DNA from: Candidatus Neomicrothrix parvicella RN1
Lineage (GTDB): Bacteria > Actinomycetota > Acidimicrobiia > Acidimicrobiales > VFJN01
DNA length: 33,026 bases
Reading direction: 5' to 3'
NCBI GenBank assembly: GCA_945898515.1
Contig: CAMDIH010000023.1
Coordinates: 1 to 33,026 of the forward strand
The notes below the pieces were generated by a model that worked only from the letters and a program-made list of their open reading frames with translations, was not told the DNA's origin and made no database searches. Of this stretch, positions 1-9,908 are shown in pieces; position 1 is the first letter of the stretch; every line of letters starts with the position of its first letter. The position numbers were made by a program, and so were the translations under genes.

Positions 1-1236
1 TCAGGCCATCCAGTGGCCCCTGCCCCACAACGAGGTCACCAGCACCAGGGCCACCCCACTCACCACCAGCACCGCTCGGGCCGGCAATGTTCGCTCCGAC
101 GCCAATCGCTCCCCCACTAGGCCGAATACCGGAAAGATCATGAGGGCAAAGCGGCCGTGACTGGCAAAACTGCCACTCCCCAACAGCGGAAGGGCCACCA
201 ACACCAGGGCGTAGGTGCCGTAGCCGGCGCCGAACCGCCGCCATACTGCGGGCAGGGCCAGGGCGAACGCAATCATGACCAACCCCTGCGCCACCAGTCG
301 GGCGACAAAACCCCTGTCTGGGTTGTTCTGAAGCTGGTCCAGCAGGGTCAGCTTCAACAACGAGTTAAGCCCGATACCGCCGTTCCACCAACGCTGCGCC
401 GTACTAAAAGCGAGCGGATCCCCGTAACGAATCCAGCAGTACAACATCCACCCACCGAGTCCCGAGATCCCCACAAGCAACCCGGTATCACGGCGCCGGA
501 ACTTCGATAGGTCGAGGTAGGGCCGCCATCCAACGAACGTCAACGCCCCGCGTCGCTCGGCCACTCGCAGCGCCACACCGAGCACCACTCCGATGCCGAC
601 CAGACGCGTCAGCGAGGCGGCCGCCGCCAGCACTCCAGCCGCCACCGGTCGATCCCGCTCGGCACAAAGGAAGGCGGCCACCGCCAGCAACAAGAAAAGC
701 GCCTCGCCGTAGGCGGCGGCCACCAGGAAATACGCCCAGGGAAAGGCGGCCACCGTCAGGCTCGCCCATCGTGCCGACGGGAGCGACATCTTCGTGGTGA
801 ACCATCCGTGAAGCACAATGGTGGCACCAAACCCCGCTGCTAAGGTCGTCACCAGAAGACCAAGCCCTGTTCCCATGCCAAGGCGGGCTACCCCGCCGGC
901 GAGCAGCGGGTAACCCGGCCAAAACGCCACTAACGTCTCCCCCCCTCTTGCCAACACCAGTCGATCCTCGGCGGGGTACCCATCTTCGGCGATGCGGGCA
1001 TAAAAACCTCCGTCCCAGTAGGCCCAAGGGCGGAGCACACCATCACCGTATTGGAGGCTGACCGAACGATGCATTGACGGGAACTCCTGGGCGGGAGGCA
1101 GATGAACCGAGGATTGCCAAACCACCACGGTAAGCACCACCACCACCAGTCCGTGGAGGAGCGCCGCCCACCGCCAGTCCGTGAATATCTTGCGATCGGT
1201 CTCCGGGACGGTTGACGCCGCGCTAGGCCCGGGCAC
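1..1236 (-). CDS. GT-C mannosyltransferase-like integral membrane protein
   Basis: A polytopic membrane protein that probably transfers a sugar from a polyprenyl-phosphate donor on the outer face of the membrane. The resemblance is to the PIG-V/GT-C mannosyltransferase family: a YWDGGFYARIAEDGYP motif at about residues 73-88 follows the first membrane helix, then AFWPGYPLL, then an SLTRLVG segment after several hydrophobic helices. I see roughly eight to ten membrane segments. The frame is open back to a GTG at 1359, but those extra 41 residues look non-protein-like. I prefer the GTG at 1236 (411 aa), which has an AAGG about 10 nt upstream; the start remains uncertain. The TGA stop occupies the first three bases of the window. 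The gene is divergent from nadA. The acceptor substrate cannot be told from sequence. Confidence 0.75.
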   Translation of the reverse strand: MPGPSAASTVPETDRKIFTDWRWAALLHGLVVVVLTVVVWQSSVHLPPAQEFPSMHRSVSLQYGDGVLRPWAYWDGGFYARIAEDGYPAEDRLVLARGGETLVAFWPGYPLLAGGVARLGMGTGLGLLVTTLAAGFGATIVLHGWFTTKMSLPSARWASLTVAAFPWAYFLVAAAYGEALFLLLAVAAFLCAERDRPVAAGVLAAAASLTRLVGIGVVLGVALRVAERRGALTFVGWRPYLDLSKFRRRDTGLLVGISGLGGWMLYCWIRYGDPLAFSTAQRWWNGGIGLNSLLKLTLLDQLQNNPDRGFVARLVAQGLVMIAFALALPAVWRRFGAGYGTYALVLVALPLLGSGSFASHGRFALMIFPVFGLVGERLASERTLPARAVLVVSGVALVLVTSLWGRGHWMA

Positions 1237-1582
1237 GCTCAGGGTGCCTTGCTTGGCTTGCAACCAACACGCTGCCCCGGCCAGTTCCCCATGGCCCAGA
1301 AGCAAGGCGTTGCGGCAACCAACGGGAGATTGCCATGTAGGCAAGGATAGTGCTCGCACCGCTCGCCCCGAAATCTCCTCGCGATAGTGCCCCTGACCCG
1401 GTAGTCACCGTCCGGCCGGTAAAACGCCGCCACATCACCACTGCGAGCCGGTACCATGCGAATGTCGTTGGCCCGGTCTCCGGCGACAGATCCGTTCCAG
1501 GAACGACATCCCCGCAGGAGAGGCGACCGGGCTGTCCCCGCCGTCGCCAACCTGGAACTCCCAACCGTGGAGGGCCCCGAAC
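1237..1582. other. Intergenic region between the mannosyltransferase gene and nadA
   Basis: About 346 bases lie between two divergent genes. Frames on both strands are open through much of it, but their translations are rich in Arg, Pro and Gly and match no family I recognise, so I call no gene. The nadA Shine-Dalgarno (GGAGGG, 1569-1574) is at the right end. A TACCAT at 1452-1457 could be a -10 box, without a convincing -35. No repeat or terminator was seen. Confidence 0.5.
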
Positions 1583-2719
1583 ATGCTCCGACTTCAAGCG
1601 CCACTAGAGGATCGCTACACCGCCGCCACGCTGGACGACCTCAATAGCCGCATCGCGGTGGCCAAGGCCACCCTCGGAGATCGTCTCTTCATCCTCGGCC
1701 ACCATTACCAACGGGACGAAGTAATGCGCTGGGTCGATGCCCGAGGCGATAGCTACCGGCTCTCGGTCCTCGCCCAACAAAACGACCAGGCCGAATTCAT
1801 TGTGTTCTGTGGCGTGCACTTCATGGCGGAGTCGGCCGATGTACTCACCGGAGATCACCAGCGCGTCATCCTCCCCGACCTCAATGCCGGGTGCTCCATG
1901 GCCGACATGGCCGACCTCGACGAAGTGGAAGAGGCCTGGGAGTCCCTGGCCGCGGTCACCGACATCGAGCGGGTGATCCCGGTCACCTACATGAACTCTT
2001 CCGCGGCCCTCAAGGCCTTCGTGGGGCGTCATTCAGGAGCGGTTTGCACCTCCACCAACGCCCGAGCAGTGCTCGAATGGGCCCTCGGGCAGGGGCCCCG
2101 CGCGGGCACCGCCGCCTCTGGGGCCAGCGGAGGGGGCAAGCAGGTGCTCTTCTTCCCCGACCAGCACCTCGGGCGTAACACCGGGATGGCGATGGGCTAC
2201 GGCCTGGATGACATGCGCATCTGGAACCCCCGCCTCGAGCGCGGTGGACTCACCGCCGCCGAGGGCCACGACGCCACCATCGTGCTGTGGAAGGGGCACT
2301 GCTCGGTGCACCAGCGGTTCCTCCCCGAGCACATCGAGACCTTTCGCGCCGCCAACCCCGATGGCATTGTAATCGCCCATCCAGAGTGTCGGTACGAGAC
2401 CTGTGAGCAGGCGGACTACGTCGGTTCCACCGACTTCATCATTCGCACCGTGGGCGAGGCTCCTCCCGGTGCCGTCATCGCGGTGGGCACGGAGATCCAT
2501 CTGGTCAACCGACTCGACCATGAGTCGGTGGACAAGACCGTCGTATCGCTGGACCCGCTGGTATGCCCCTGCTCCACGATGTTCCGAATCGATGCCGCCC
2601 ACCTTTGTTGGGTCCTGGAAAACCTGGTAGCGGGCAACGTGGTGAACCAAATCATCGTGGACCCTGAGACTGCTGCATGGGCAGGCGTCGCCCTCCAGCG
2701 CATGCTCGACATCGTGTAG
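1583..2719 (+). CDS. nadA: Quinolinate synthase NadA
   Basis: Condenses iminoaspartate with dihydroxyacetone phosphate to quinolinate in de novo NAD synthesis; a cytoplasmic [4Fe-4S] enzyme. Likely cluster ligands are Cys104 (NAGCSMAD), Cys240 (KGHCSVH) and Cys328 or Cys330 (CPCSTM). Other family motifs are GHHYQRDEV at residues 39-47, CTSTNA at 155-160, FPDQHLGRN at 191-199 and HPECRYE at 266-272. The 378-residue length fits the longer, Bacillus-like NadA type. A Gly/Ala/Ser-rich insert at about 171-186 looks like a variable loop. The start is ATG with GGAGGG eight bases upstream. The usual partners nadB and nadC are not present in the window; a possible flavoprotein stub follows 44 bases downstream. 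Transcription converges with uvrA. Confidence 0.96.
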   Translation: MLRLQAPLEDRYTAATLDDLNSRIAVAKATLGDRLFILGHHYQRDEVMRWVDARGDSYRLSVLAQQNDQAEFIVFCGVHFMAESADVLTGDHQRVILPDLNAGCSMADMADLDEVEEAWESLAAVTDIERVIPVTYMNSSAALKAFVGRHSGAVCTSTNARAVLEWALGQGPRAGTAASGASGGGKQVLFFPDQHLGRNTGMAMGYGLDDMRIWNPRLERGGLTAAEGHDATIVLWKGHCSVHQRFLPEHIETFRAANPDGIVIAHPECRYETCEQADYVGSTDFIIRTVGEAPPGAVIAVGTEIHLVNRLDHESVDKTVVSLDPLVCPCSTMFRIDAAHLCWVLENLVAGNVVNQIIVDPETAAWAGVALQRMLDIV

Positions 2720-2763
2720 GGATCGAACCAGGCGGCCCTAGCCTGGGACCACCCCCGGCCTCG

Positions 2764-2902
2764 ATGAACCCCCCAGAGCAAGACCCCACTGATCGAGATC
2801 TCCTTGACGTGGTCGTCATCGGTGCCGGCTGCGGGGCCCCAACCTCATTCGGACTCTCCCCGCCGGCGCATCTCATTAGCGTCGGCCGCACCGAGGGAAG
2901 GC
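2764..2902 (+). pseudogene. Possible 5' stub of a flavoprotein gene (nadB-like?)
   Basis: Starting at ATG 2764, 44 bases after nadA, the frame reads MNPPEQDPTDRDLL and then DVVVIGAGCGA. This resembles the N-terminal FAD-binding beta-alpha-beta fingerprint (hydrophobic strand then GxGxxG/A) of flavoprotein oxidoreductases. The resemblance is lost within about 15 residues, and the frame then runs antisense through the 3' end of uvrA. After nadA one would expect an L-aspartate oxidase gene, so this may be its remnant. No Shine-Dalgarno is visible and the match is short; chance is a real alternative. Confidence 0.2.
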
Positions 2903-5758
2903 TCACGTACCCCCCACCAAGAGAGGTTTCAGGAACCGCCCTGTCCAACTCGCCTTCGCCTGAGCCACCTGCTCAGGAGTCCCTTCACACACCAGCGCTC
3001 CGCCACCGTCACCACCCTCCGGGCCGAGGTCGATGAGCCAGTCCGCCGTCTTGATCACATCGAGGTTGTGCTCGATCACCAGCACGGTATTGCCCTGATC
3101 TACCAATCGGCTCAGCACAGTGAGGAGCTTTCGAATGTCTTCGAAGTGCAGGCCGGTGGTGGGCTCGTCGAGAATGTAGATGGTGTGGCCGGTAGATCGC
3201 TTGGCCAGTTCGCTGGCTAATTTCACCCGCTGGGCCTCTCCGCCGGACAGCGTGGTGGCGGGCTGACCCAAGCGCACATAGCCCAGGCCCACGTCCACGA
3301 GCGTCTGCATATGACGGGCGATCGCCGGCTGGTTCCCGAAGAAATCGAGCGCCTCCTCACAGGATAAGGCCAGTACGTCAGCGACGTTGTGCTCCTTGAA
3401 GGTGACATCCAGCGTGTCGCGGTTGTAGCGCTGGCCCTTACACACCTCGCACGGCACGTACACATCGGGCATGAAGTGCATTTCGATCTTGATGGTGCCG
3501 TCACCAGAGCAGGAATCGCAGCGGCCGCCGCTCACGTTGAAACTGAATCGACCGGGCAGGTAGCCGCGCACCTTGGCTTCCTGCGTGGCGGCGAACAGTT
3601 TCCGCACGTGGTCCCACACGCCGGTGTACGTAGCGGGGTTGGATCGCGGGGTGCGCCCGATCGGGCTCTGGTCGATGTTGATGACCTTGTCGATGTGCTC
3701 GAGCCCGACCACGGTCTTATGCAGTCCGGGGGGGGTTTTGGACTTGTAGATCCGCTGCATCAGCGCCCGGAACAGAATGTCGTTGACGAGGCTCGACTTC
3801 CCTGAACCCGACACGCCGGTCACCGACACGAACAGACCGAGCGGAAACTCCACCGTGAGGTCCTTCAGGTTGTGCTCTCGGGCCCCTTTCACGACCAACC
3901 GTTCCGGACCGCGAGGGCGGCGCTTCTCCGGCACCGGGATTGAGCGTTTCCCGGAAAGGTACTGACCTGTCACGGAGGCCTTATTCTTCAGCAGCGCCTT
4001 CACCGGCCCAGCGTGCACCACCTCGCCGCCGTGCTCTCCGGCCCCAGGACCGATATCAACGACGTAGTCCGCCACCGAAATCGTGTCCTGATCGTGCTCC
4101 ACCACAATCACGGTGTTGCCCAAATCCCGGAGGCGAAGCAGCGTCTCGATGAGGCGGTGGTTATCGCGCTGATGCAAGCCGATCGAGGGTTCATCGAGCA
4201 CATAGAGCACCCCCACCAGTCCTGACCCGATTTGGGAGGCCAGCCGGATGCGCTGGGCCTCACCGCCGGCCAGGGTGGCGGCGGATCGCGAGAGGGAGAG
4301 GTAGTCGAGCCCCACATCGAGGAGGAACCCCATGCGGGCGTTCACCTCTTTCACCACTCGCTCGGCGATCATGCGTTCACGCTCAGACAGCGTGAGGCCT
4401 TCGAGGGTGCGGGCGGCATCGCGAATCGACATGGCGCAGATGTCGGAGATGGAGTGACCATCGATGGTGACCGACAAGGACAATGGCGCGAGCCGGGCAC
4501 CGGCGCAGGTGGGACAGGGCACCTCACGCATGTAGCCCTCGATCTGCTCCCGCTGGGTATCGCTTTCCGCCTCACGGTGGCGGCGCTGCAGATACGGGAG
4601 CACTCCTTCGAAGGTGGCCGTGTAGGCCCGAACCCGACCAAAGCGATTCTTGTACCGCACCTCCACCTTGCCGACACCCTGGCCATGCAGGAAGGACTGT
4701 TGGTGCTTCTTGGAGAGCTTCGACCACGGCATATCGGGATCAACGCCGAGTTCCTCAGCCACTGACTCCAGGAGGCGTCGGAAGTACTGACTGTGGCCGC
4801 TGGCCCACGGGGCGATGGCCCCCCCGCTGATACTGAGATCAATATTCGGGACGATCAGTTCGGCATCAACCTCAAACCGGGTGCCGAGGCCATCGCAGCT
4901 GTCGCAGGCACCGTAGGGCGAGTTGAACGAAAAGTTCCTCGGCGCCAACTCCTCGAAGGAGCCGTGGCCATTCGGACAGGCCAGGTGCTGAGAGAAGGTA
5001 AGTGTGTTGTCCCCCTCGCCTTGGTGGTCTTCACCATCTTGCTCCACGAGTTGCACTTCGGCCACGCCATCAGCGAGGGCGAGTGCGGTCTCTAACGAGT
5101 CGGTGAGGCGTCGCTCCAGACCATCCCGCACGATGAGGCGGTCCACCACTACCTCAATGGTGTGCTGCTCGTAGCGGGCCAAGTCCATCGTTTCCGTGAG
5201 CTCATGCACCTCACCATCGATGCGAGCCCGCGCATAGCCCTGCGCGGCGAGATCGGTGAGCAATGTCTCGTAGGTGCCCTTCCGGCCCCGCACCACCGGT
5301 GCCAACACCTGGAAGCGGGTTCCCTCGGGCAGCTCGAGGATTCGGTCGACGATCTGCTGGGGGCTCTGACGCGTGATCTTGGCGCCGCACTCCGGACAGT
5401 GGGGTATCCCGATACGGGCATAGAGCAGACGGAGATAGTCGTACACCTCGGTGATCGTGCCGACGGTGGAACGGGGGTTCCGCGACGCCGACTTCTGGTC
5501 GATCGAGATGGCCGGTGACAAGCCCTCGATGAAGTCCACGTCGGGCTTGTCCATCTGGCCGAGGAACTGCCGTGCGTAGGACGAGAGCGACTCCACGTAC
5601 CGACGCTGGCCCTCGGCGTAGATCGTGTCGAAGGCCAAGGACGACTTCCCCGAGCCCGACAACCCGGTGAACACGATCAACTTATTCCGCGGAAGCTCCA
5701 CGGCGACGTTCTTCAGGTTGTGCTCGCGAGCACCCCGCACTACTAGGGAATCAGACAC
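2903..5758 (-). CDS. uvrA: Excinuclease ABC subunit A (UvrA)
   Basis: The damage-recognition ATPase of nucleotide excision repair, which loads UvrB on lesions. Two ABC modules are complete: Walker A GLSGSGKS at residues 32-39, signature [12 protein letters not shown] at about 496-507 and Walker B VLDEPS at 520-525; then GVSGSGKS at 648-655, [12 protein letters not shown] at 837-848 and ILDEPT at 862-867. The C-terminal zinc module has Cys747/750/770/773. In the first zinc module the leading pair is CPNGH (from 261) rather than CxxC, followed by C285/C288; I recall this as an actinobacterial variant. The 951-aa length is normal. The start is GTG without a Shine-Dalgarno but with a -10 box six bases upstream, suggesting a leaderless mRNA. 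An SOS box overlaps the promoter. The gene lies 91 bases downstream of uvrB and reads the same way. Confidence 0.98.
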   Translation of the reverse strand: MSDSLVVRGAREHNLKNVAVELPRNKLIVFTGLSGSGKSSLAFDTIYAEGQRRYVESLSSYARQFLGQMDKPDVDFIEGLSPAISIDQKSASRNPRSTVGTITEVYDYLRLLYARIGIPHCPECGAKITRQSPQQIVDRILELPEGTRFQVLAPVVRGRKGTYETLLTDLAAQGYARARIDGEVHELTETMDLARYEQHTIEVVVDRLIVRDGLERRLTDSLETALALADGVAEVQLVEQDGEDHQGEGDNTLTFSQHLACPNGHGSFEELAPRNFSFNSPYGACDSCDGLGTRFEVDAELIVPNIDLSISGGAIAPWASGHSQYFRRLLESVAEELGVDPDMPWSKLSKKHQQSFLHGQGVGKVEVRYKNRFGRVRAYTATFEGVLPYLQRRHREAESDTQREQIEGYMREVPCPTCAGARLAPLSLSVTIDGHSISDICAMSIRDAARTLEGLTLSERERMIAERVVKEVNARMGFLLDVGLDYLSLSRSAATLAGGEAQRIRLASQIGSGLVGVLYVLDEPSIGLHQRDNHRLIETLLRLRDLGNTVIVVEHDQDTISVADYVVDIGPGAGEHGGEVVHAGPVKALLKNKASVTGQYLSGKRSIPVPEKRRPRGPERLVVKGAREHNLKDLTVEFPLGLFVSVTGVSGSGKSSLVNDILFRALMQRIYKSKTPPGLHKTVVGLEHIDKVINIDQSPIGRTPRSNPATYTGVWDHVRKLFAATQEAKVRGYLPGRFSFNVSGGRCDSCSGDGTIKIEMHFMPDVYVPCEVCKGQRYNRDTLDVTFKEHNVADVLALSCEEALDFFGNQPAIARHMQTLVDVGLGYVRLGQPATTLSGGEAQRVKLASELAKRSTGHTIYILDEPTTGLHFEDIRKLLTVLSRLVDQGNTVLVIEHNLDVIKTADWLIDLGPEGGDGGGALVCEGTPEQVAQAKASWTGRFLKPLLVGGT

Positions 5759-5764
5759 ACCGCT

Positions 5765-5770
5765 AGGTTA
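5765..5770 (-). promoter_or_regulatory. -10 box of a probable leaderless uvrA promoter
   Basis: On the minus strand TAACCT (TAnnnT type) ends six bases before the uvrA GTG at 5758. Transcription would start at or next to the start codon. No Shine-Dalgarno lies between. The -35 region, near 5787-5792, is weak (TTCGGG) and sits inside the SOS box. Confidence 0.5.
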
Positions 5771-5788
5771 GTGGCGACACCGAGCCCC

Positions 5789-5802
5789 CGAACGCCCGTT
5801 CG
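5789..5802. promoter_or_regulatory. LexA-type SOS box upstream of uvrA
   Basis: CGAACGCCCGTTCG has perfect CGAAC/GTTCG arms around a four-base centre. This is the form of the Gram-positive LexA operator (CGAAC-N4-GTTCG), differing at one preferred centre base. It covers the expected -35 position of the uvrA promoter, so LexA binding would block RNA polymerase until DNA damage. No similar box is seen in front of uvrB. Confidence 0.7.
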
Positions 5803-5849
5803 CACTGCCGACCGCGCTCAGCACGGGCGCGGCGGTGCTGCCGAGTGGC

Positions 5850-7865
<2,016 letters not shown>

Positions 7866-7872
7866 ATAAGCG

Positions 7873-7878
7873 ATCCTA
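7873..7878 (-). promoter_or_regulatory. Candidate -10 box before uvrB
   Basis: TAGGAT on the minus strand ends seven bases before the uvrB GTG, the spacing expected of a leaderless actinobacterial transcript. The same bases contain AGGA at Shine-Dalgarno distance, so the two readings cannot be separated by eye. Confidence 0.35.
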
Positions 7879-7901
7879 CCGACGCCGCTGCCCCGGCCAC
7901 C

Positions 7902-8961
7902 TCAGCGGGCCGCTCCAAAGGTGGGTTGGCACCGCTCCGGGGAAGTGAGATCAACCGGGCGGAAGAACTGCACCTTCTCTTCCCACCCGGCCACGGGCCG
8001 CACCAGTTCCGGATCATCTTCGGCGCGAGCCAACACCACCCGCTCACCAGCCCGCTCATAGGTGAGCGCCACACCGGGACGGCCGACCATAAATGCCCGC
8101 AACTGGCCCCACGTGAGGGCGTAGCGGCTATCGGCGTATCGCTGCAGGTCTCGATCATCGGTGGAGACCACCCACACAAGCTCTGCTTGCTGATCGGTGA
8201 GTGGGAGCGTGCTCCGCACCAGGAAGTGATTCGAATCTCCGTCCACGGTGCGCAGGTTGGCGTACATGTTGAAGCCGTAGCCGGTCTTGATCTCCGCATA
8301 GGGAGTAAGCCCATTCAGGGCCACCAGCAGCGGGATGACAAGCAGCAGCGCGTGGGTCGGGCGCAGGGCATGACTGGCGACGGCCGGGTGGGCGCGGAGG
8401 AAGCGGACTACCGCGAAGATGACCACCACGGAGTAGACGTGCCAGGAGAACCACCCGAGGTGGTAGCCCTCCGTGGTGTCGACAAATCCGAGGGCGCAGG
8501 CCGCCGCCAGCGTCACCGGAAGCGCCACCGAACTGGAAGCGGGACAGCCCGAGAGAGGTCGTCGACTCATTGAAATAGAACACGGCACAACTCACCGAGC
8601 GATCAAAGAAGGCCGCGTTGAGCTTGGCGAAGGCGGCGAAGACCAACAGGCAAAGCCGAGCTATTGGGAGTAACCGGCGAGCGAGATCAGGTCGGTTGAA
8701 GGGCCGCCGCCGCGCCACTCCCACTGCCACGGCCAGCACCACGGCTACGTCGACGAAACCCACCAACAACCAGTGGTTGCCGAGTACGGGCGCCTCGCCC
8801 CACACCGTGGCCAGGCCCCCGACGGCCAGCACGCCGAGCGGAACCACCGCCCCTGGACGCCAAAGGACCAGTGCGATACCCACGGTGAGGAGAAGACGCG
8901 CCGCCATCGGCGCGCCGGTGGGGTTCCCCAGCAAATGCCAGACGGCGGCTAGTGCCCACAT
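7902..8961 (-). pseudogene. Disrupted HTTM-like (gamma-carboxylase-like) membrane protein gene
   Basis: Two minus-strand frames together look like one protein. The upstream frame (from ATG 8961) has several hydrophobic helices and ends in a conserved-looking segment, FAKLNAAFFDRSVSCAVFYF. The downstream frame, to the stop at 7902, carries helices then NGLTPYAEIKTGYGFNMYAN and LRTVDGDSNHFLV. Both parts resemble HTTM (vitamin K gamma-carboxylase-like) proteins, from memory of the family. The join lies near 8535-8560 and needs a +1 shift. The composite is only about 340-360 aa, and the middle helices normally between these two segments seem absent, so a frame-changing deletion is likelier than a single base error. 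The 5' end is also doubtful: no Shine-Dalgarno precedes 8961, while residues encoded upstream (VGRIAALLSV) look protein-like. Lies between coaE and uvrB. Confidence 0.6.
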
Positions 8962-9039
8962 GACGGAGAGCAGGGCTGCGATTCGACCGACTCCGGCCGA
9001 TCGCCCAGCCCCGCGGCATGGGGGCCCGCGGCGGTGTCA

Positions 9040-9645
9040 CTACTTCGCGTTATCTTGCAACGCCGCCAAGACGGACCACAGTGCATCCAAGGCCGCCCCG
9101 AGGTCCTCGGGCGACCCCGAGTTGTCGAGGACATAGTCCGCCCTGGCCAAGCGCTCAGAGCGGCTCACCTGGCGAGCCATGCGGGCCCGGGCGTCGCCCT
9201 CGTCCATCCCTCGGCTCTCCACCAATCGCCGCACAGCAAGCTCCGGATCCAGGTCCACCACGACAAGAGCCGCCAAGTCGTCGCGGCCCGACTCCACCAG
9301 GAGAGGCACGTCGAGGATCACCACATGATCAGTTGCCGCTTCCTGTGCAATGCGGCGGGCGATCTCCTCCACCACCGGCGGGTGGACAATCCGGCTGAGA
9401 TCGCTCAACGCCTCCGGATCACCGAATACCACATCAGCTACCGCCTGACGGTTCAGCGTGCCATCGTCCGCCACCACCTCGGCACCAAAGCGCTCCACCA
9501 TCGCATGGAAGACCGGGTTCCCGGGTACCTGAAGTGAGTGCACAATGGCATCGGCATCAATGACCACGGCGCCCCGGGCCGCGAGCCCGGCCGATACCGT
9601 GGATTTTCCCGAGCCGATGCCGCCCGTCAGTCCGATGAGGAGCAC
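9040..9645 (-). CDS. coaE: Dephospho-CoA kinase (CoaE)
   Basis: Phosphorylates the ribose 3'-OH of dephospho-CoA in the last step of coenzyme A synthesis; cytoplasmic. The P-loop GLTGGIGSGKST is at residues 5-16, followed by DADAIVHSLQ, the HPPVVEEI segment, LDVPLLVESG and a C-terminal ARADYVLDN. I chose GTG 9645 (201 aa) because family members begin a few residues before the P-loop; the frame is open 23 codons further (to 9714), but that extension is not family-like. The Shine-Dalgarno is weak (TGGA). The broken HTTM-like gene lies immediately downstream on the same strand, and a sensor kinase gene is divergent. Confidence 0.95.
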   Translation of the reverse strand: MLLIGLTGGIGSGKSTVSAGLAARGAVVIDADAIVHSLQVPGNPVFHAMVERFGAEVVADDGTLNRQAVADVVFGDPEALSDLSRIVHPPVVEEIARRIAQEAATDHVVILDVPLLVESGRDDLAALVVVDLDPELAVRRLVESRGMDEGDARARMARQVSRSERLARADYVLDNSGSPEDLGAALDALWSVLAALQDNAK

Positions 9646-9760
9646 TCCAGCAACGTAGCCCGACAGGAGGGCGCGTCCCCGGTTCCGGAGACCGGTCAGC
9701 CTAAGATTCGTCAACCGGTTGAGTCTTTCCTACCCAAAGCCACCACCGGCGCCACGCTCC

Positions 9761-9779
9761 AGGAGGTGCGAGAGTCATC
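9761..9779 (+). promoter_or_regulatory. Strong Shine-Dalgarno followed by in-frame ATC, upstream of the sensor kinase
   Basis: AGGAGG at 9761-9766 is followed ten bases later by ATC (9777-9779), in the frame of the sensor kinase annotated below from GTG 9909. That frame is open from 9723 without any ATG, GTG or TTG, yet its translation (from IELLPDLAVSS through VLLVRWTTTAVAG) completes what looks like the first membrane helix. An ATC start, or a sequence error hiding a normal start, are the two explanations. Confidence 0.4.
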
Positions 9780-9908
9780 GAACTTCTCCCTGATCTTGCC
9801 GTTTCCTCCACGAGCCACCGACGGTCAGAGGACGAACCTTCCCCGTCCGCTGACCGCGGCGGAGGGCTTCACCATGCCGTCCTGCTGGTCCGCTGGACCA
9901 CTACCGCC

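Noticed and set aside
1239-1604. Two overlapping minus-strand frames upstream of the mannosyltransferase gene
   Set aside because: Composition is unlike a protein, there is no ribosome site, and they run antisense into the nadA start.
2728-2746. Hairpin after nadA (CCAGGC / GCCTGG)
   Set aside because: Only six pairs and no T run; not convincing as a terminator.
9640-9714. Longer coaE start (to 9714)
   Set aside because: The 23 extra residues are not seen in the family, which begins just before the P-loop; GTG 9645 fits.
9713-9720. Palindrome AACCGGTT between coaE and the sensor kinase
   Set aside because: Eight bases, single occurrence noticed, no associated promoter; could be chance.
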